From positions 1 through 43,148 of the IMG/VR virus record IMGVR_UViG_3300050821_000855: a stretch of 43,148 nucleotides of DNA; one strand, given 5' to 3'. The notes beneath the pieces are model-generated. The model saw only the letters and a list, made by a program, of their open reading frames with translations, made no database searches and was not told the origin of the DNA. The DNA comes from a virus. A program made the translations under genes and the position numbers. Below, piece by piece: positions 1 to 7,878 of the stretch; the first letter of the stretch is position 1; every line of letters begins with the position of its first letter.

Positions 1-60
1 ATCATCTCGCAAAATATCTGCAAGGCGCTCTGGGTAGGGCGAAAGCAGCAGAACCTTCAC
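1..60 (-). CDS. Possible formyltransferase-like protein, N-terminal fragment
   Basis: Only the first 20 codons are inside the window; the gene runs off the left edge. A GTG start at 60 overlaps the TGA stop of the upstream acetyltransferase gene (GTGA junction), so the two are probably translationally coupled. The visible peptide begins MKVLLLSPYPERL, a hydrophobic beta-strand followed by SPYPER. I associate this opening with formyltransferase-fold sugar or nucleotide-sugar enzymes, but 20 residues cannot prove it. A Rossmann-type opening of another enzyme is the main alternative. The pairing with a GNAT enzyme would suit amino-sugar acylation. Confidence 0.5.
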   Translation of the reverse strand, partial: MKVLLLSPYPERLADILRDD

Positions 61-575
61 TTGGTTTTCCCATAGTTAATGAGATCGCAGGGCTTACCTT
101 CGAATAGATAATGCTCAGGAATAACCCCTTCGACATTCATCTTGGCTTTGGTGGCAAGCAACCGCATCGGCTCATTAACGGCCATACATCCAGCCTCAAC
201 CTTGCGGATTCCATCTGCGAATAGAAACTCCATCACCGCTGACCATGCTGCCAAACCATGGCCATAGCCCTTCTCTTCCCCAAGCAAGATGCCCATATTG
301 GCAACTTTGTTGGGCTGGTCTATGTAGGCTGTGATGGTGCCGATGGCTCGCAGTTCCGGGACTGGCGGTGGGCCAAATTCAATGAGCCAGATGTGCGAGG
401 TCTTAGGAAAGGTCCAAAGGTATTCGCGCTGCGTCTCCATCGTATGCTTACGATGGCGCTGCTCGGAATACTTCATGAGTTCTTTATCATTGAGCCAATC
501 AACGTGTTGCTGACGCAGGAGGCGCTGCTGATATGGCATCAAGACCAGATTGAACGTACTTAACGGAGGGGTCAT
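57..575 (-). CDS. GNAT-family N-acetyltransferase (RimJ/PseH-like)
   Basis: The 172-residue protein has the GNAT layout. An N-terminal segment containing WLND is followed by a central strand near residues 75-85 (AIGTITAYID). An acetyl-CoA loop region with EKGYGHGLAAW lies near 100-110, and the C-terminal part contains KVEAGCMAVNEPM and EGVIPEHYLFEGK. The order and the C-terminal 'guidance' segment resemble RimJ-type and PseH-type enzymes, which acetylate protein N-termini or amino-sugar nucleotides. The ATG at 575 overlaps the upstream stop (ATGA), and a GGAGGG sequence sits just upstream. The gene is third in a leftward four-gene operon, followed by a possible formyltransferase. The substrate cannot be read from sequence; surface-sugar modification is an inference from context. 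Confidence 0.8.
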   Translation of the reverse strand: MTPPLSTFNLVLMPYQQRLLRQQHVDWLNDKELMKYSEQRHRKHTMETQREYLWTFPKTSHIWLIEFGPPPVPELRAIGTITAYIDQPNKVANMGILLGEEKGYGHGLAAWSAVMEFLFADGIRKVEAGCMAVNEPMRLLATKAKMNVEGVIPEHYLFEGKPCDLINYGKTK

Positions 576-793
576 TTTTTCTTCGGGCGTAGTTCGACTC
601 TGGCTCCCGCAAGATCGACTTCGGCTTCCTTGGATTTTGGCTCTTTATCCTTAAGGTGTCGTGTGAGTTCGTAAACCCATCGAATCAAGAGCAGAATAGT
701 AGCGGCATTAGCATCGAATCCACCGAGAGCGCGCCGCTTGGCGAATTCGTCCATGATCTTCTCTTCCAAATCATCGAGATCGCTTCGGTTCAT
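572..793 (-). CDS. Hypothetical small protein
   Basis: This is a 73-residue charged protein, not recognised. The N-terminal half is predicted helical (LDDLEEKIMDEFAKRR). A more hydrophobic helix follows (ATILLLIRWVYELTRHL, about residues 31-47), which is too polar at its end to be called a membrane segment. The tail is lysine-rich (ELRPKKK). Start and stop are both in ATGA overlaps, with the gene upstream (stop at 790-792) and the acetyltransferase downstream (start at 575), so it is clearly part of the leftward operon. It could be a small helical adaptor; no enzymatic motif is visible. Confidence 0.7.
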   Translation of the reverse strand: MNRSDLDDLEEKIMDEFAKRRALGGFDANAATILLLIRWVYELTRHLKDKEPKSKEAEVDLAGARVELRPKKK

Positions 794-1185
794 TTGAGTA
801 CCTTGCTGAGGGGGTTGTAGAGAGTTCTTTCGGGTACTTTCATCGCTTCTTTCCTGGGTGTGGTCCCCGTAGCGATATATTCAAAGCCCTGTCCGACCCC
901 ACGATGCCAATCGACCATGCCGCCATGAACGACTGGCGCCATGATGCGTCGCTGCGTAAGCCTCACGCGACCTTCCAGCATAAGCTGGTAGGCGAGATTG
1001 GCGATCTTATTGAGCGGACTCTCTGAAGGTTGCGGATCGCGTTCGGCATCCAAGAATCCCACGAAATAGATAATCTGTTCGCCCGGTTGGATATTCCAAA
1101 GCCGATTGTAGATGACGGTGTGTGAGGTCTTAGCATTCTCTTCCATTGTGATTCGGTATAAGCTGCCCCGGAAAGCGACAATCAT
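790..1185 (-). CDS. Hypothetical protein, first gene of the leftward operon
   Basis: This 131-residue protein is mixed alpha/beta and unrecognised. Readable segments include IIYFVGFLDAERDP and VDWHRGVGQGFEYIATG. I recall proteins of this type beside phage terminase genes, without a known function. The ATG at 1185 is chosen. A TTG at 1233 or GTG at 1203 would extend the gene into the divergent terminase reading frame. The ribosome-binding site is weak for every choice. Only 31 bases separate this start from the terminase start, so any promoters for the two directions must overlap each other or the coding regions. The stop overlaps the next gene (ATGA). Confidence 0.7.
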   Translation of the reverse strand: MIVAFRGSLYRITMEENAKTSHTVIYNRLWNIQPGEQIIYFVGFLDAERDPQPSESPLNKIANLAYQLMLEGRVRLTQRRIMAPVVHGGMVDWHRGVGQGFEYIATGTTPRKEAMKVPERTLYNPLSKVLK

Positions 1186-1193
1186 TGTTGTCG
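1176..1193. promoter_or_regulatory. Dyad symmetry in the divergent start region
   Basis: CGACAA (1176-1181) and TTGTCG (1188-1193) form a perfect 6-bp inverted repeat with a 6-base centre. It lies over the ATG of the leftward operon (1185) and 24 bases before the terminase ATG (1217). The position between divergent operons is typical of an operator, and a short RNA hairpin is also possible. A 6-bp dyad can arise by chance, so the call is tentative. Confidence 0.25.
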
Positions 1194-1216
1194 AGTTTTC
1201 CACCGCTGGATTTTTA

Positions 1217-2845
1217 ATGAGCGAACTGGTCAAGACCGCCTACCGGCAAATCGACAAGCTTCTGGTCAATCGCAAGTATGAAGGTAGCCTCATCGACTTT
1301 GCCGAGTACGTGTGGCCGGTGGTTGAGCCAGCGATCCCATTTATTCGGGGCTGGGCCATTGAAGCCATTGCCGATCACCTTCAGGCAGCGTCCGAGGGGC
1401 ACATCAAGCGCCTCCTTATTAATGTGCCGCCGGGTTTTACCAAGTCGCTGCTGACTGACGTGTTCTGGCCTGCCTGGATATGGGGGCCGCAGAACAAGCC
1501 GTGGACGCGATTCATGTGCGCCGCCTACTCTAACCATTTGACGGAACGCGATAATATGCGTTGCCGCAATATCGTGGTGAGCGAGCGCTACAGGCGCATG
1601 TGGGGCAACCGCTTTGGTATTTCCAATGAGCAATTCACCAAGATCAAGTTCGCTAACGACAAGACCGGCTGGAAGCTGGCTACCTCGGTCGGCGGCATCG
1701 GTACGGGGGAACGGGCCGACATTATCATCATTGACGACCCGAATAACCCATTTGATGTGGAATCGGAGCTAGTTCGAGAAACCACCAAGATGTGGTTTAC
1801 AGAAATCATGCCCGACCGCCTGAACAATCCCCAAGAGAGCATCATCGCTGTCATCCAGCAGCGCACCCACGAGGACGATGTTAGCGGAATCGCACTCAGC
1901 CGGGAGATGGGCTACACCCACCTCTGGATTCCCATGGAGTACATTCCCAAGGTGTATGTTAATGCCTATGCGCCTGATGGTAGTATTAAGACATTTGTTG
2001 GGGATGATGTGAAAGATGTGCAAGACAAGGATGTATTCTGGGAGGACCCTCGAATTACGGATTACGAGCTAGCTTGGCCCGAGCGATTCACCCAGGAAAT
2101 CTGCAAGGGCCTGGAGCGCGACAAAGGGCCTCACGCCTGGGCCGGACAGTACCAGCAGACCCCGGAACCGCGTGGTGGCTCAATTATTAAGCGCCATTTC
2201 TGGCAGATGTGGGAAAAGGGGAAGTACCCTGGATTCGAGTACATCCTCGCCTCCCTGGATACCGCCTACACCATCAAGCAGGAAAACGACGCCTCAGCCC
2301 TGACCATCTGGGGGGTGTTTCGCGATGTGGCCGGGAATCCCAAGGTTATGCTGATCTATGCTTGGCAGGAACGGTTGCAATTTTACGAGTTAGTTCAAAA
2401 GGTTATACAGACATGCACGATCAGTACGGTGACCACGGTTGAGGCCAGATTCCCGGTCGATAGGCTCTTGGTGGAATCAAAGGCCAGCGGCCTCTCGATT
2501 GGGCATGAACTTCACCGATTGCTACGTGGCACTGGCAAGCTGGGGGTGGAACTTCTGGACCCCACCAAGTACGGCGACAAGGTGGCCAGGGTCCACGCCA
2601 TCCAGCATCTCTTTGCCGATGAGATGATCTACGCCCCGGACAAGAGTTGGGCCGATATGGTCATAGATCAGTGTGCGCTTTTCCCGAAAGGTGCGCGGGA
2701 CGACTTGGTGGATTCCACATCGCAAGCGCTTCGTTACTTGCGAGAGTCGGGTTTTGCTTTGCGCCGTGAGGAACAGTCAATGGCTTCTGCGGACGAACTA
2801 GCTTATAGTTCTCCATCGGCAACAGCCGCCCTCTATCCCTTCTGA
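1217..2845 (+). CDS. terL: Terminase large subunit
   Basis: The 542-residue packaging motor has an N-terminal ATPase and a C-terminal RNase H-like nuclease. The Walker A equivalent is NVPPGFTKS (residues 69-77), a variant of the usual PPRHGKS type. Walker B is IIIIDD (169-174), and a coupling-type segment IIAVIQQRTHEDD lies near 209-221. WAGQYQQTPEPRGG (308-321) is a familiar linker in this family. Nuclease acidic positions include SLDTAY (D348), a later LLVESKASG and the C-terminal ARDDLVDSTSQALRY. The start at 1217 is preferred over an upstream ATG at 1112 because the extra 35 residues look non-native and overlap the divergent gene. No small terminase subunit is recognised nearby. Confidence 0.95.
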   Translation: MSELVKTAYRQIDKLLVNRKYEGSLIDFAEYVWPVVEPAIPFIRGWAIEAIADHLQAASEGHIKRLLINVPPGFTKSLLTDVFWPAWIWGPQNKPWTRFMCAAYSNHLTERDNMRCRNIVVSERYRRMWGNRFGISNEQFTKIKFANDKTGWKLATSVGGIGTGERADIIIIDDPNNPFDVESELVRETTKMWFTEIMPDRLNNPQESIIAVIQQRTHEDDVSGIALSREMGYTHLWIPMEYIPKVYVNAYAPDGSIKTFVGDDVKDVQDKDVFWEDPRITDYELAWPERFTQEICKGLERDKGPHAWAGQYQQTPEPRGGSIIKRHFWQMWEKGKYPGFEYILASLDTAYTIKQENDASALTIWGVFRDVAGNPKVMLIYAWQERLQFYELVQKVIQTCTISTVTTVEARFPVDRLLVESKASGLSIGHELHRLLRGTGKLGVELLDPTKYGDKVARVHAIQHLFADEMIYAPDKSWADMVIDQCALFPKGARDDLVDSTSQALRYLRESGFALRREEQSMASADELAYSSPSATAALYPF

Positions 2846-2852
2846 GGAATAA

Positions 2853-5360
2853 GTGGCTCTATCTAATAGCAGGCGCCTAAGCGATCCTTACCCACGGTTA
2901 ATCCCGCCCGCTCCTTTATCTATTGTTGGTTCTGCTAAGGGACCCAAAGAGGATGTGAAAGTCGATACCAAGTCTGTCGAGGATGGTGTTCTCAAGATCG
3001 AGCATCCCGATGGTTCCGTTACCATCGACTTCAATACCGACAGGATCAAAGACGACGCCCCAGAAGATAAAGGCTTTGGCCGCAATCTGGCCAAGGAAAT
3101 GCAGGATTCCGAACTCGATAGTCTTGCCACCAATCTTCTTGAAGGCATCATGCGCGACGAGGAATCGCGCAAGGAGTGGATCGAAACCCGCACGTTGGGT
3201 ATCTCGCTCTTAGGACTTAAGCTTGAGAAGCCACGATCCGATGCCGGAAGTAGCTCAGCCCCATTGGAGGGTATGTCCACCATCCGGCACCCCCTACTGC
3301 TAGAGGCTACTGTATCATTTCAGGCTACAGCGAGAGCCGAACTGTTGCCTGCTTCTGGGCCAGTCAAAGTCCGTAACGATTCGACTACGCCACCTCCTAA
3401 TATACAGGACCCACCGCAAGAAGAGATCGCCGCCACTGATGAATTAGCCAATGCCCTTGAGAAGGATATGAACTTCTATCTCACCGGCATTGCTACGGAA
3501 TACGTTCCCGATACTGACCGAATGCTGTTCTATGTTGGCTTTGGAGGCGATGGCTTCAAGAAAGTTTACAACTGTCCGCTTCGGCGCCGCCCCGTATCGG
3601 AGAGCATTGATGCGGAAGATTTGATTATCTCCAATGCGGCGACCGATATTAAGAATTGTGGTCGTGTTACCCACCGCATTCACATGCGGCAATCCATTCT
3701 GCGCCGGATGCAGATTCTCGGCGCCTATCGCGATATAGACCTTGGCCTTCCTGGCACGCCAAACCCAACTACGCTTGATAAGAAAAAGGAAGAAGTCGCT
3801 GGTGTTCGTTCTACGAACATGCGTCCCGAGGACCGGGACTATGAGGTTTACGAGACCTACTGCGAGCTAGACCTCGATGACTACGCACCGAAAGAATTTA
3901 AGGGCAAAGGACTGCCGCTTCCCTATCGCGTTACTATTGAGAAGGAGAGCCGCAAGATTCTCGATATACGAAGAAACTGGGAAGAGGATGACGATCAGTG
4001 CTTGTCTAAGCAATATTTTGTCCAGTTTCCTCTTATACGCGGCCTTGGTTTTTATGGGCTTGGCTATATTCATCTCCTTGGTAACACTACGAACACATTG
4101 ACGGCCGTTTGGCGCGAGATGGTTGACGCTGGGATGTTCGCCAACTTTCCTGGCTTTCTCTATGCCAAGGGCGCGGGACGACAGAATACCAATCAGTTTC
4201 GTGTGCCTCCTGGCGGCGGTGTTGGCTTGGATATTGGCGCTCAGCAGAATATCCGCGATGCCATCATGCCGCTTCCATACAAGGAAGTCGGGCAGTCGTT
4301 CAGTGCTTTTGCCACGCATGTTGAGGATGTTGGCAGGAGACTTGCTTCTACAGCCAACATCCAAGTTGGCGAAGGCAAGCAAGATGCTCCGGTCGGCACC
4401 ACCCTCGCTCTCATCGAACAGGCTTCTAAGGTTATGGACTCTGCGCATAAGCGCCTACACGCGGCGCAAGCGGAAGAGTTCAAGCTTCTCAAAGAACGCT
4501 TCAAAGAGGACCCAGAAGCCTTCTGGCGTCATAACCGACGCCCCACTGTCGAATGGAAGAAAGAACAGTTTATTGAAGCTCTGAACAAGTATGAGCTTGT
4601 TCCGGTAGCCGATCCGAACAACCCGACTTCACTGCATCGCATTGCTAAGGCTATGGCGATCAAGACGCTGCAACAGGCATCCCCGCAGCTTTACAATGCA
4701 ATGAATGTGGATCGCCGCATCATGCGGATTGTGGATATTGATCCAGAGGGCTTGTTTAACGAGACACCGACCCCGCCGCCACCTGACCCACGTATGGTAG
4801 CCATCCAGGCCAAGGCACAGACGGAAGGCCAGCAAAACCAGATTCAACTGCAAGAAACGCAGCTTAAGGCGCAAACGCAGCAGCAATCCATTGCCGATAA
4901 GGCGGCTGATCGGGCCTCGCGGGAGAAGGTTGAGCAAGCCAAGATCGAGCTTCAGAAGATCAAGCTCCAGCAGGAAAGCATCATCCACGCGCATGATGCG
5001 CAGCGCGATGCTGCAATGGCCCAGCATCAGATGGGCTTAAAGCAGGCCGAGACTGTCCACGGTATGCATATGGATGCCGCCTCCAAAGCTCAGGAGTTGC
5101 TTCACCAACATGCACAGAACCAGCAAGACATACAAACAAGTGCTGCTCAGCAAGCCCACGAATTACAGGGCGGTCGTATCGAGAGCGCCGATAACATCAG
5201 GAATGCCCGCGCCGAGCATGATGCCGAGATGGCTCGCGCCCGCGAGGAGCACGAAACCAAGATGCAACATATCCGTGAGATGCATCAGGCTAAGCTTGAA
5301 CAGGCTAGAGCATTGGCAAAAGTTCAGAAATCCGCTAAACCAGCGAAGAAGGACAAGTAA
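2853..5360 (+). CDS. Portal protein (P22-type, large)
   Basis: The 835-residue protein directly follows the terminase and starts at GTG 2853 with a GAGGA ribosome-binding site. The N-terminal 600 residues are mixed alpha/beta and contain segments typical of podovirus portals: NIQVGEGKQDAPVGTTLALI, then SKVMDSAHKRLHAAQAEEFK. The last 200 residues (about 625-825) are almost pure Gln/Ala/Glu/His/Lys helix, consistent with the long C-terminal barrel or coiled coil seen in P22-like portals. The portal forms the dodecameric DNA channel at one head vertex and docks the terminase. The histidine-rich tail (repeated HxxE/HxxQ) is unusual. Assignment rests on position, size and these motifs. Confidence 0.88.
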   Translation: MALSNSRRLSDPYPRLIPPAPLSIVGSAKGPKEDVKVDTKSVEDGVLKIEHPDGSVTIDFNTDRIKDDAPEDKGFGRNLAKEMQDSELDSLATNLLEGIMRDEESRKEWIETRTLGISLLGLKLEKPRSDAGSSSAPLEGMSTIRHPLLLEATVSFQATARAELLPASGPVKVRNDSTTPPPNIQDPPQEEIAATDELANALEKDMNFYLTGIATEYVPDTDRMLFYVGFGGDGFKKVYNCPLRRRPVSESIDAEDLIISNAATDIKNCGRVTHRIHMRQSILRRMQILGAYRDIDLGLPGTPNPTTLDKKKEEVAGVRSTNMRPEDRDYEVYETYCELDLDDYAPKEFKGKGLPLPYRVTIEKESRKILDIRRNWEEDDDQCLSKQYFVQFPLIRGLGFYGLGYIHLLGNTTNTLTAVWREMVDAGMFANFPGFLYAKGAGRQNTNQFRVPPGGGVGLDIGAQQNIRDAIMPLPYKEVGQSFSAFATHVEDVGRRLASTANIQVGEGKQDAPVGTTLALIEQASKVMDSAHKRLHAAQAEEFKLLKERFKEDPEAFWRHNRRPTVEWKKEQFIEALNKYELVPVADPNNPTSLHRIAKAMAIKTLQQASPQLYNAMNVDRRIMRIVDIDPEGLFNETPTPPPPDPRMVAIQAKAQTEGQQNQIQLQETQLKAQTQQQSIADKAADRASREKVEQAKIELQKIKLQQESIIHAHDAQRDAAMAQHQMGLKQAETVHGMHMDAASKAQELLHQHAQNQQDIQTSAAQQAHELQGGRIESADNIRNARAEHDAEMARAREEHETKMQHIREMHQAKLEQARALAKVQKSAKPAKKDK

Positions 5361-5362
5361 TC

Positions 5363-5689
5363 ATGGCTGAACATAAATCGACTGAGAACTGGGGCCGTTC
5401 CGTTGCCAAGACGCGCTATGGTGGTGGCGACCAGAAAGCTGGTGGGGTTCGCCAGGATGGATTGCCACAGGAATCGAGTGGTGGAACCAAGGCTGGTGGC
5501 CTCGTTGATGCACCGAACATTGATGAGATGAGCCGCAAGATGCAGGCGCCACAGGCGCCAATCGACCGCCACGGCCCTGGTTACGATAATGACGCCGCAG
5601 ATAATAGTTGGGTTCGCGGTATGGGCGGAGTTCCCTATCCCCATTTTGATGCGGGGCCATCTGGCCATCGCTACGGAGGCAAGAAATAA
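5363..5689 (+). CDS. Hypothetical Gly-rich head-region protein
   Basis: This 108-residue hydrophilic protein is probably disordered, rich in Gly, Asp and Lys, and has no recognised domain. It contains several short GG-bearing segments (KAGGVRQDGLP, TKAGGLVDAP, HRYGGKK) that recall the GG motif found in other proteins of this phage. It begins 2 bases after the portal stop, with AAGGA upstream, and ends 2 bases before the next gene, so it belongs to the head operon. It could be an internal head or minor structural protein; function unknown. Confidence 0.7.
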   Translation: MAEHKSTENWGRSVAKTRYGGGDQKAGGVRQDGLPQESSGGTKAGGLVDAPNIDEMSRKMQAPQAPIDRHGPGYDNDAADNSWVRGMGGVPYPHFDAGPSGHRYGGKK

Positions 5690-5691
5690 TC

Positions 5692-6249
5692 ATGGCCCAT
5701 CCCTATGAAGCCCACAAAGAAGTCCACGCTGGGCGTAAACGCGCCCATGAGATGAAGCATTTCAAGCGTGGTGGCGCTGCTCATGGTGACGAAAAGGAAG
5801 ATCGGCATCTGATTAAGAAGATGCTGAAGAAGCACGATGAGATGAAAGCTCCTGGCCATAAGGCTGGAGGCAGGGTGGATAAGTTCGCTCGCGGGGGTGC
5901 GGCTAAGGGTAAAAAGGGTACGCACATCAATATCATGGTTGCACCTCACGGTGGCCATGCGGTTGGTGGTGCTCCTGGTGGACCGCCTATGCCACCTCCG
6001 GGTGCTGGTGGACCGCCACCGATGCCTCCGCCCGGTATGGGCGCTCCGCCTCCTGGTATGCCGCCCCCTGGGATGGGTGGCCCTCCGGGCATGGGTGGGC
6101 CGCCTCCAGGCGGTATGCCGATGCGTAAGCTTGGCGGCCCGGTTTATAAACGCGGTGGAAAAGTCGGTATGTCTGCTGGCTCTTTCAGCGGCGAGGGGCG
6201 ACTACAGAAATCAAGAAAATATGGCGGCAAGCCTCTCCCTGGGAGCTAA
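5692..6249 (+). CDS. Pro/Gly/Met-rich low-complexity protein with GG motif
   Basis: The 185-residue basic protein has two parts. Residues 1-75 are His/Lys/Gly-rich and contain GGRVDKFARGGAA (59-71). That 13-residue peptide is shared exactly with the gene at 12899 although most codons differ. Residues about 85-145 are a collagen- or elastin-like run of PPPGM, GGPP and GMGG units. The C-terminus has a second GG segment (GGPVYKRGGKVGM). No enzyme fold is expected. The gene is tightly spaced between head genes. A minor virion protein is plausible; the proline-rich run could be a flexible linker or binding surface. Confidence 0.75.
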   Translation: MAHPYEAHKEVHAGRKRAHEMKHFKRGGAAHGDEKEDRHLIKKMLKKHDEMKAPGHKAGGRVDKFARGGAAKGKKGTHINIMVAPHGGHAVGGAPGGPPMPPPGAGGPPPMPPPGMGAPPPGMPPPGMGGPPGMGGPPPGGMPMRKLGGPVYKRGGKVGMSAGSFSGEGRLQKSRKYGGKPLPGS

Positions 6250-6441
6250 ATGGCCAACAAGACTCACTTCCATTCTTTATTGGAGAGGGACATTAAGACC
6301 GCGATGGCAGATCGCAGCGAATCTGTCCTTCGTGGATTCTGTGTCGATTACGTGGCCTACAAGTATCAGGTTGGGTATTTGGATGGCTTAAACGATGCTC
6401 TCAAGATAGCTGAAGCCATCGCAGATCAAAGGGAAGAGTAA
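6250..6441 (+). CDS. Hypothetical small helical protein
   Basis: This 63-residue protein starts directly after the preceding stop (TAAATG). Its own stop overlaps the next ATG (TAATG), so it is translated with its neighbours. It looks helical throughout. The central YQVGYLDGLNDALKIAEAI resembles a short helical segment found in small phage proteins between portal and scaffold genes. No catalytic residues stand out. The role is unknown; its position suggests involvement in head assembly. Confidence 0.65.
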   Translation: MANKTHFHSLLERDIKTAMADRSESVLRGFCVDYVAYKYQVGYLDGLNDALKIAEAIADQREE

Positions 6442-6860
6442 TGGGTGTAGTCATTCCTCATAGGGCAATTAAGGCGGTTTCCAGTTCGCGTGATTCCAAA
6501 AGCGCTATTCTAGATTTCCTGGGCGACCTTTCCGAAGTCGAGATTCTCCTTAACCGGGTTCTTGTGGCTACCCATATTCGTTATGAAAAGACAGCCGGTG
6601 GCATTTTTCGCCCGGATGATAATGTTGGTGAAGATGTGTGGCAGGGTAAATGTGGGCTTATACTTAAGTGTGGCCCGGATGCCTTTAAGGATGACGAGGA
6701 ATATACTTGGGGAGCATCCAAGCTCGATATTGGGGACTGGGGTGTGTATAAAGTGGGAGATGGTTGGAGTGTGACTATTAAGGATTACCCATGCCGTATT
6801 GTGAGGGACTCTAGCTTCATGATGCGCGTACAAGACCCAAATCTCATAGATACCCTGTAG
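6441..6860 (+). CDS. Putative GroES-like co-chaperonin fold protein
   Basis: The 139-residue protein has the spacing of a Cpn10 beta-barrel. NRVLVATHIRYEKTAGGIF (residues 38-56) is in the place of the first strands and mobile loop, where GroES reads VLVKR...SAGGIV. A charged turn and GLILKCGPDAF (72-82) follow. DIGDWGVYK (96-104) sits where GroES has VGDIVIF, and CRIVRDSSFMM (118-128) sits where GroES has the last strands. The N-terminal 30 residues are extra. T4 gp31 is the precedent for a phage GroES-like protein needed for capsid folding, and this gene lies just before the scaffold. The similarity is read by eye and is remote; a small beta-barrel structural protein is the alternative. Confidence 0.5.
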   Translation: MGVVIPHRAIKAVSSSRDSKSAILDFLGDLSEVEILLNRVLVATHIRYEKTAGGIFRPDDNVGEDVWQGKCGLILKCGPDAFKDDEEYTWGASKLDIGDWGVYKVGDGWSVTIKDYPCRIVRDSSFMMRVQDPNLIDTL

Positions 6861-6870
6861 GACCAATCAG

Positions 6871-7878
6871 ATGGCCAAATCCCGTTCTGCTACTGCACAG
6901 CTTGCCAAGCAGCCTCCTGTCGAAAAGACTACTCCGGCTGGAGAACAAACCGAGGACAAAGGTTTCGAGTCCAAGGAAGCACCTGGGCCATTCGAGGCTG
7001 AAGATGACCAGACTCCTCCCCCTAAGCAGGCGTCCGAAGATGAGGCTACCAAGCTTCTAAAGAAGCAGATCGAGGATTTAAGGCGCTCTGAAGAGGCCGA
7101 ACGGCAGCGTGCCGACCAAGCTGCTAGGGATCGCGAGGCGGCTGTTCGTGAGGCTCAGGCGAGTAAGGCCGAGGCTCTCAAGTTCCAAAACGCTGCCACG
7201 CAGAACCAATACGATGCCATCACTAGCGGTCTTGCGGCTGCCCAAGCCGAGATCGAGCGCGCCAAGGGCGATATTAAGACTGCGATTCAGGCAGGCGATG
7301 CCGATCTTCAGACCGATGCCTACGGGCGCCTCGCTGAGGCGGCAGCTAATGCGAAGATTCTTCAGGACGGTAAACTAGAGCTTGAAGAAAAGGCTAAGGC
7401 CCTTAAGGAAGCTCCGGTCAAGACTGAGCAACCCCAGCAACAGGGCGACCAGCTTGATCGTTCTGGCCTGCCGGATACCGCCAAGAACTGGCTACGGAAG
7501 CACCCCGAATATCTCACCGACCAGCGCAAGAATAGTAAGATTCAGGCGCTCCATTGGGACGTGATTGACGAGGGCCACAAGGCTTTCTCACCGGAATACT
7601 ACGAATCCATGGAGGTGCATCTTGGGATGCGCGAGGCTTCGAAGGTGGAAGAGGACGATGAGCCACCGCAGCAACAGCAAAGGACTTCAATCGTGAGCGC
7701 ACCAGTCAGCCGGGAAGTACCGGGCGGTTCGGCGCCGCGTAAGAACGGTCAGGTCAAGCTTACCGCTGAGCAGCGCGAGTTTGCCAGAATCTCAGGTGTG
7801 ACCGAGGCTGAATATGCCAAACAACTTGAGAAGATCAATACGATGAAGGCCAATGGCACTTATGGAGACGGACGATGA
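6871..7878 (+). CDS. Probable capsid scaffolding protein
   Basis: The 335-residue, highly charged protein has a disordered Pro/Glu/Lys N-terminus (1-60). A long Ala/Glu/Lys/Arg coiled coil follows (about 60-180; for example RRSEEAERQRADQAARDREA), then a Gln-rich linker. The C-terminal segment contains LTAEQREFARISGVTEAEYAKQL, typical of the end of phage scaffolds. Scaffolding proteins fill the procapsid and direct coat assembly. The position between portal and decoration/coat genes and the acidic coiled-coil composition support this. There is no protease motif, so it is not a protease-scaffold fusion. Stop and next start overlap (ATGA). Confidence 0.75.
   Translation: MAKSRSATAQLAKQPPVEKTTPAGEQTEDKGFESKEAPGPFEAEDDQTPPPKQASEDEATKLLKKQIEDLRRSEEAERQRADQAARDREAAVREAQASKAEALKFQNAATQNQYDAITSGLAAAQAEIERAKGDIKTAIQAGDADLQTDAYGRLAEAAANAKILQDGKLELEEKAKALKEAPVKTEQPQQQGDQLDRSGLPDTAKNWLRKHPEYLTDQRKNSKIQALHWDVIDEGHKAFSPEYYESMEVHLGMREASKVEEDDEPPQQQQRTSIVSAPVSREVPGGSAPRKNGQVKLTAEQREFARISGVTEAEYAKQLEKINTMKANGTYGDGR

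Noticed and set aside
1112-1216. Upstream ATG start for the terminase
   Set aside because: The extra 35 residues overlap the divergent gene and do not look like a terminase N-terminus; ATG 1217 is better.
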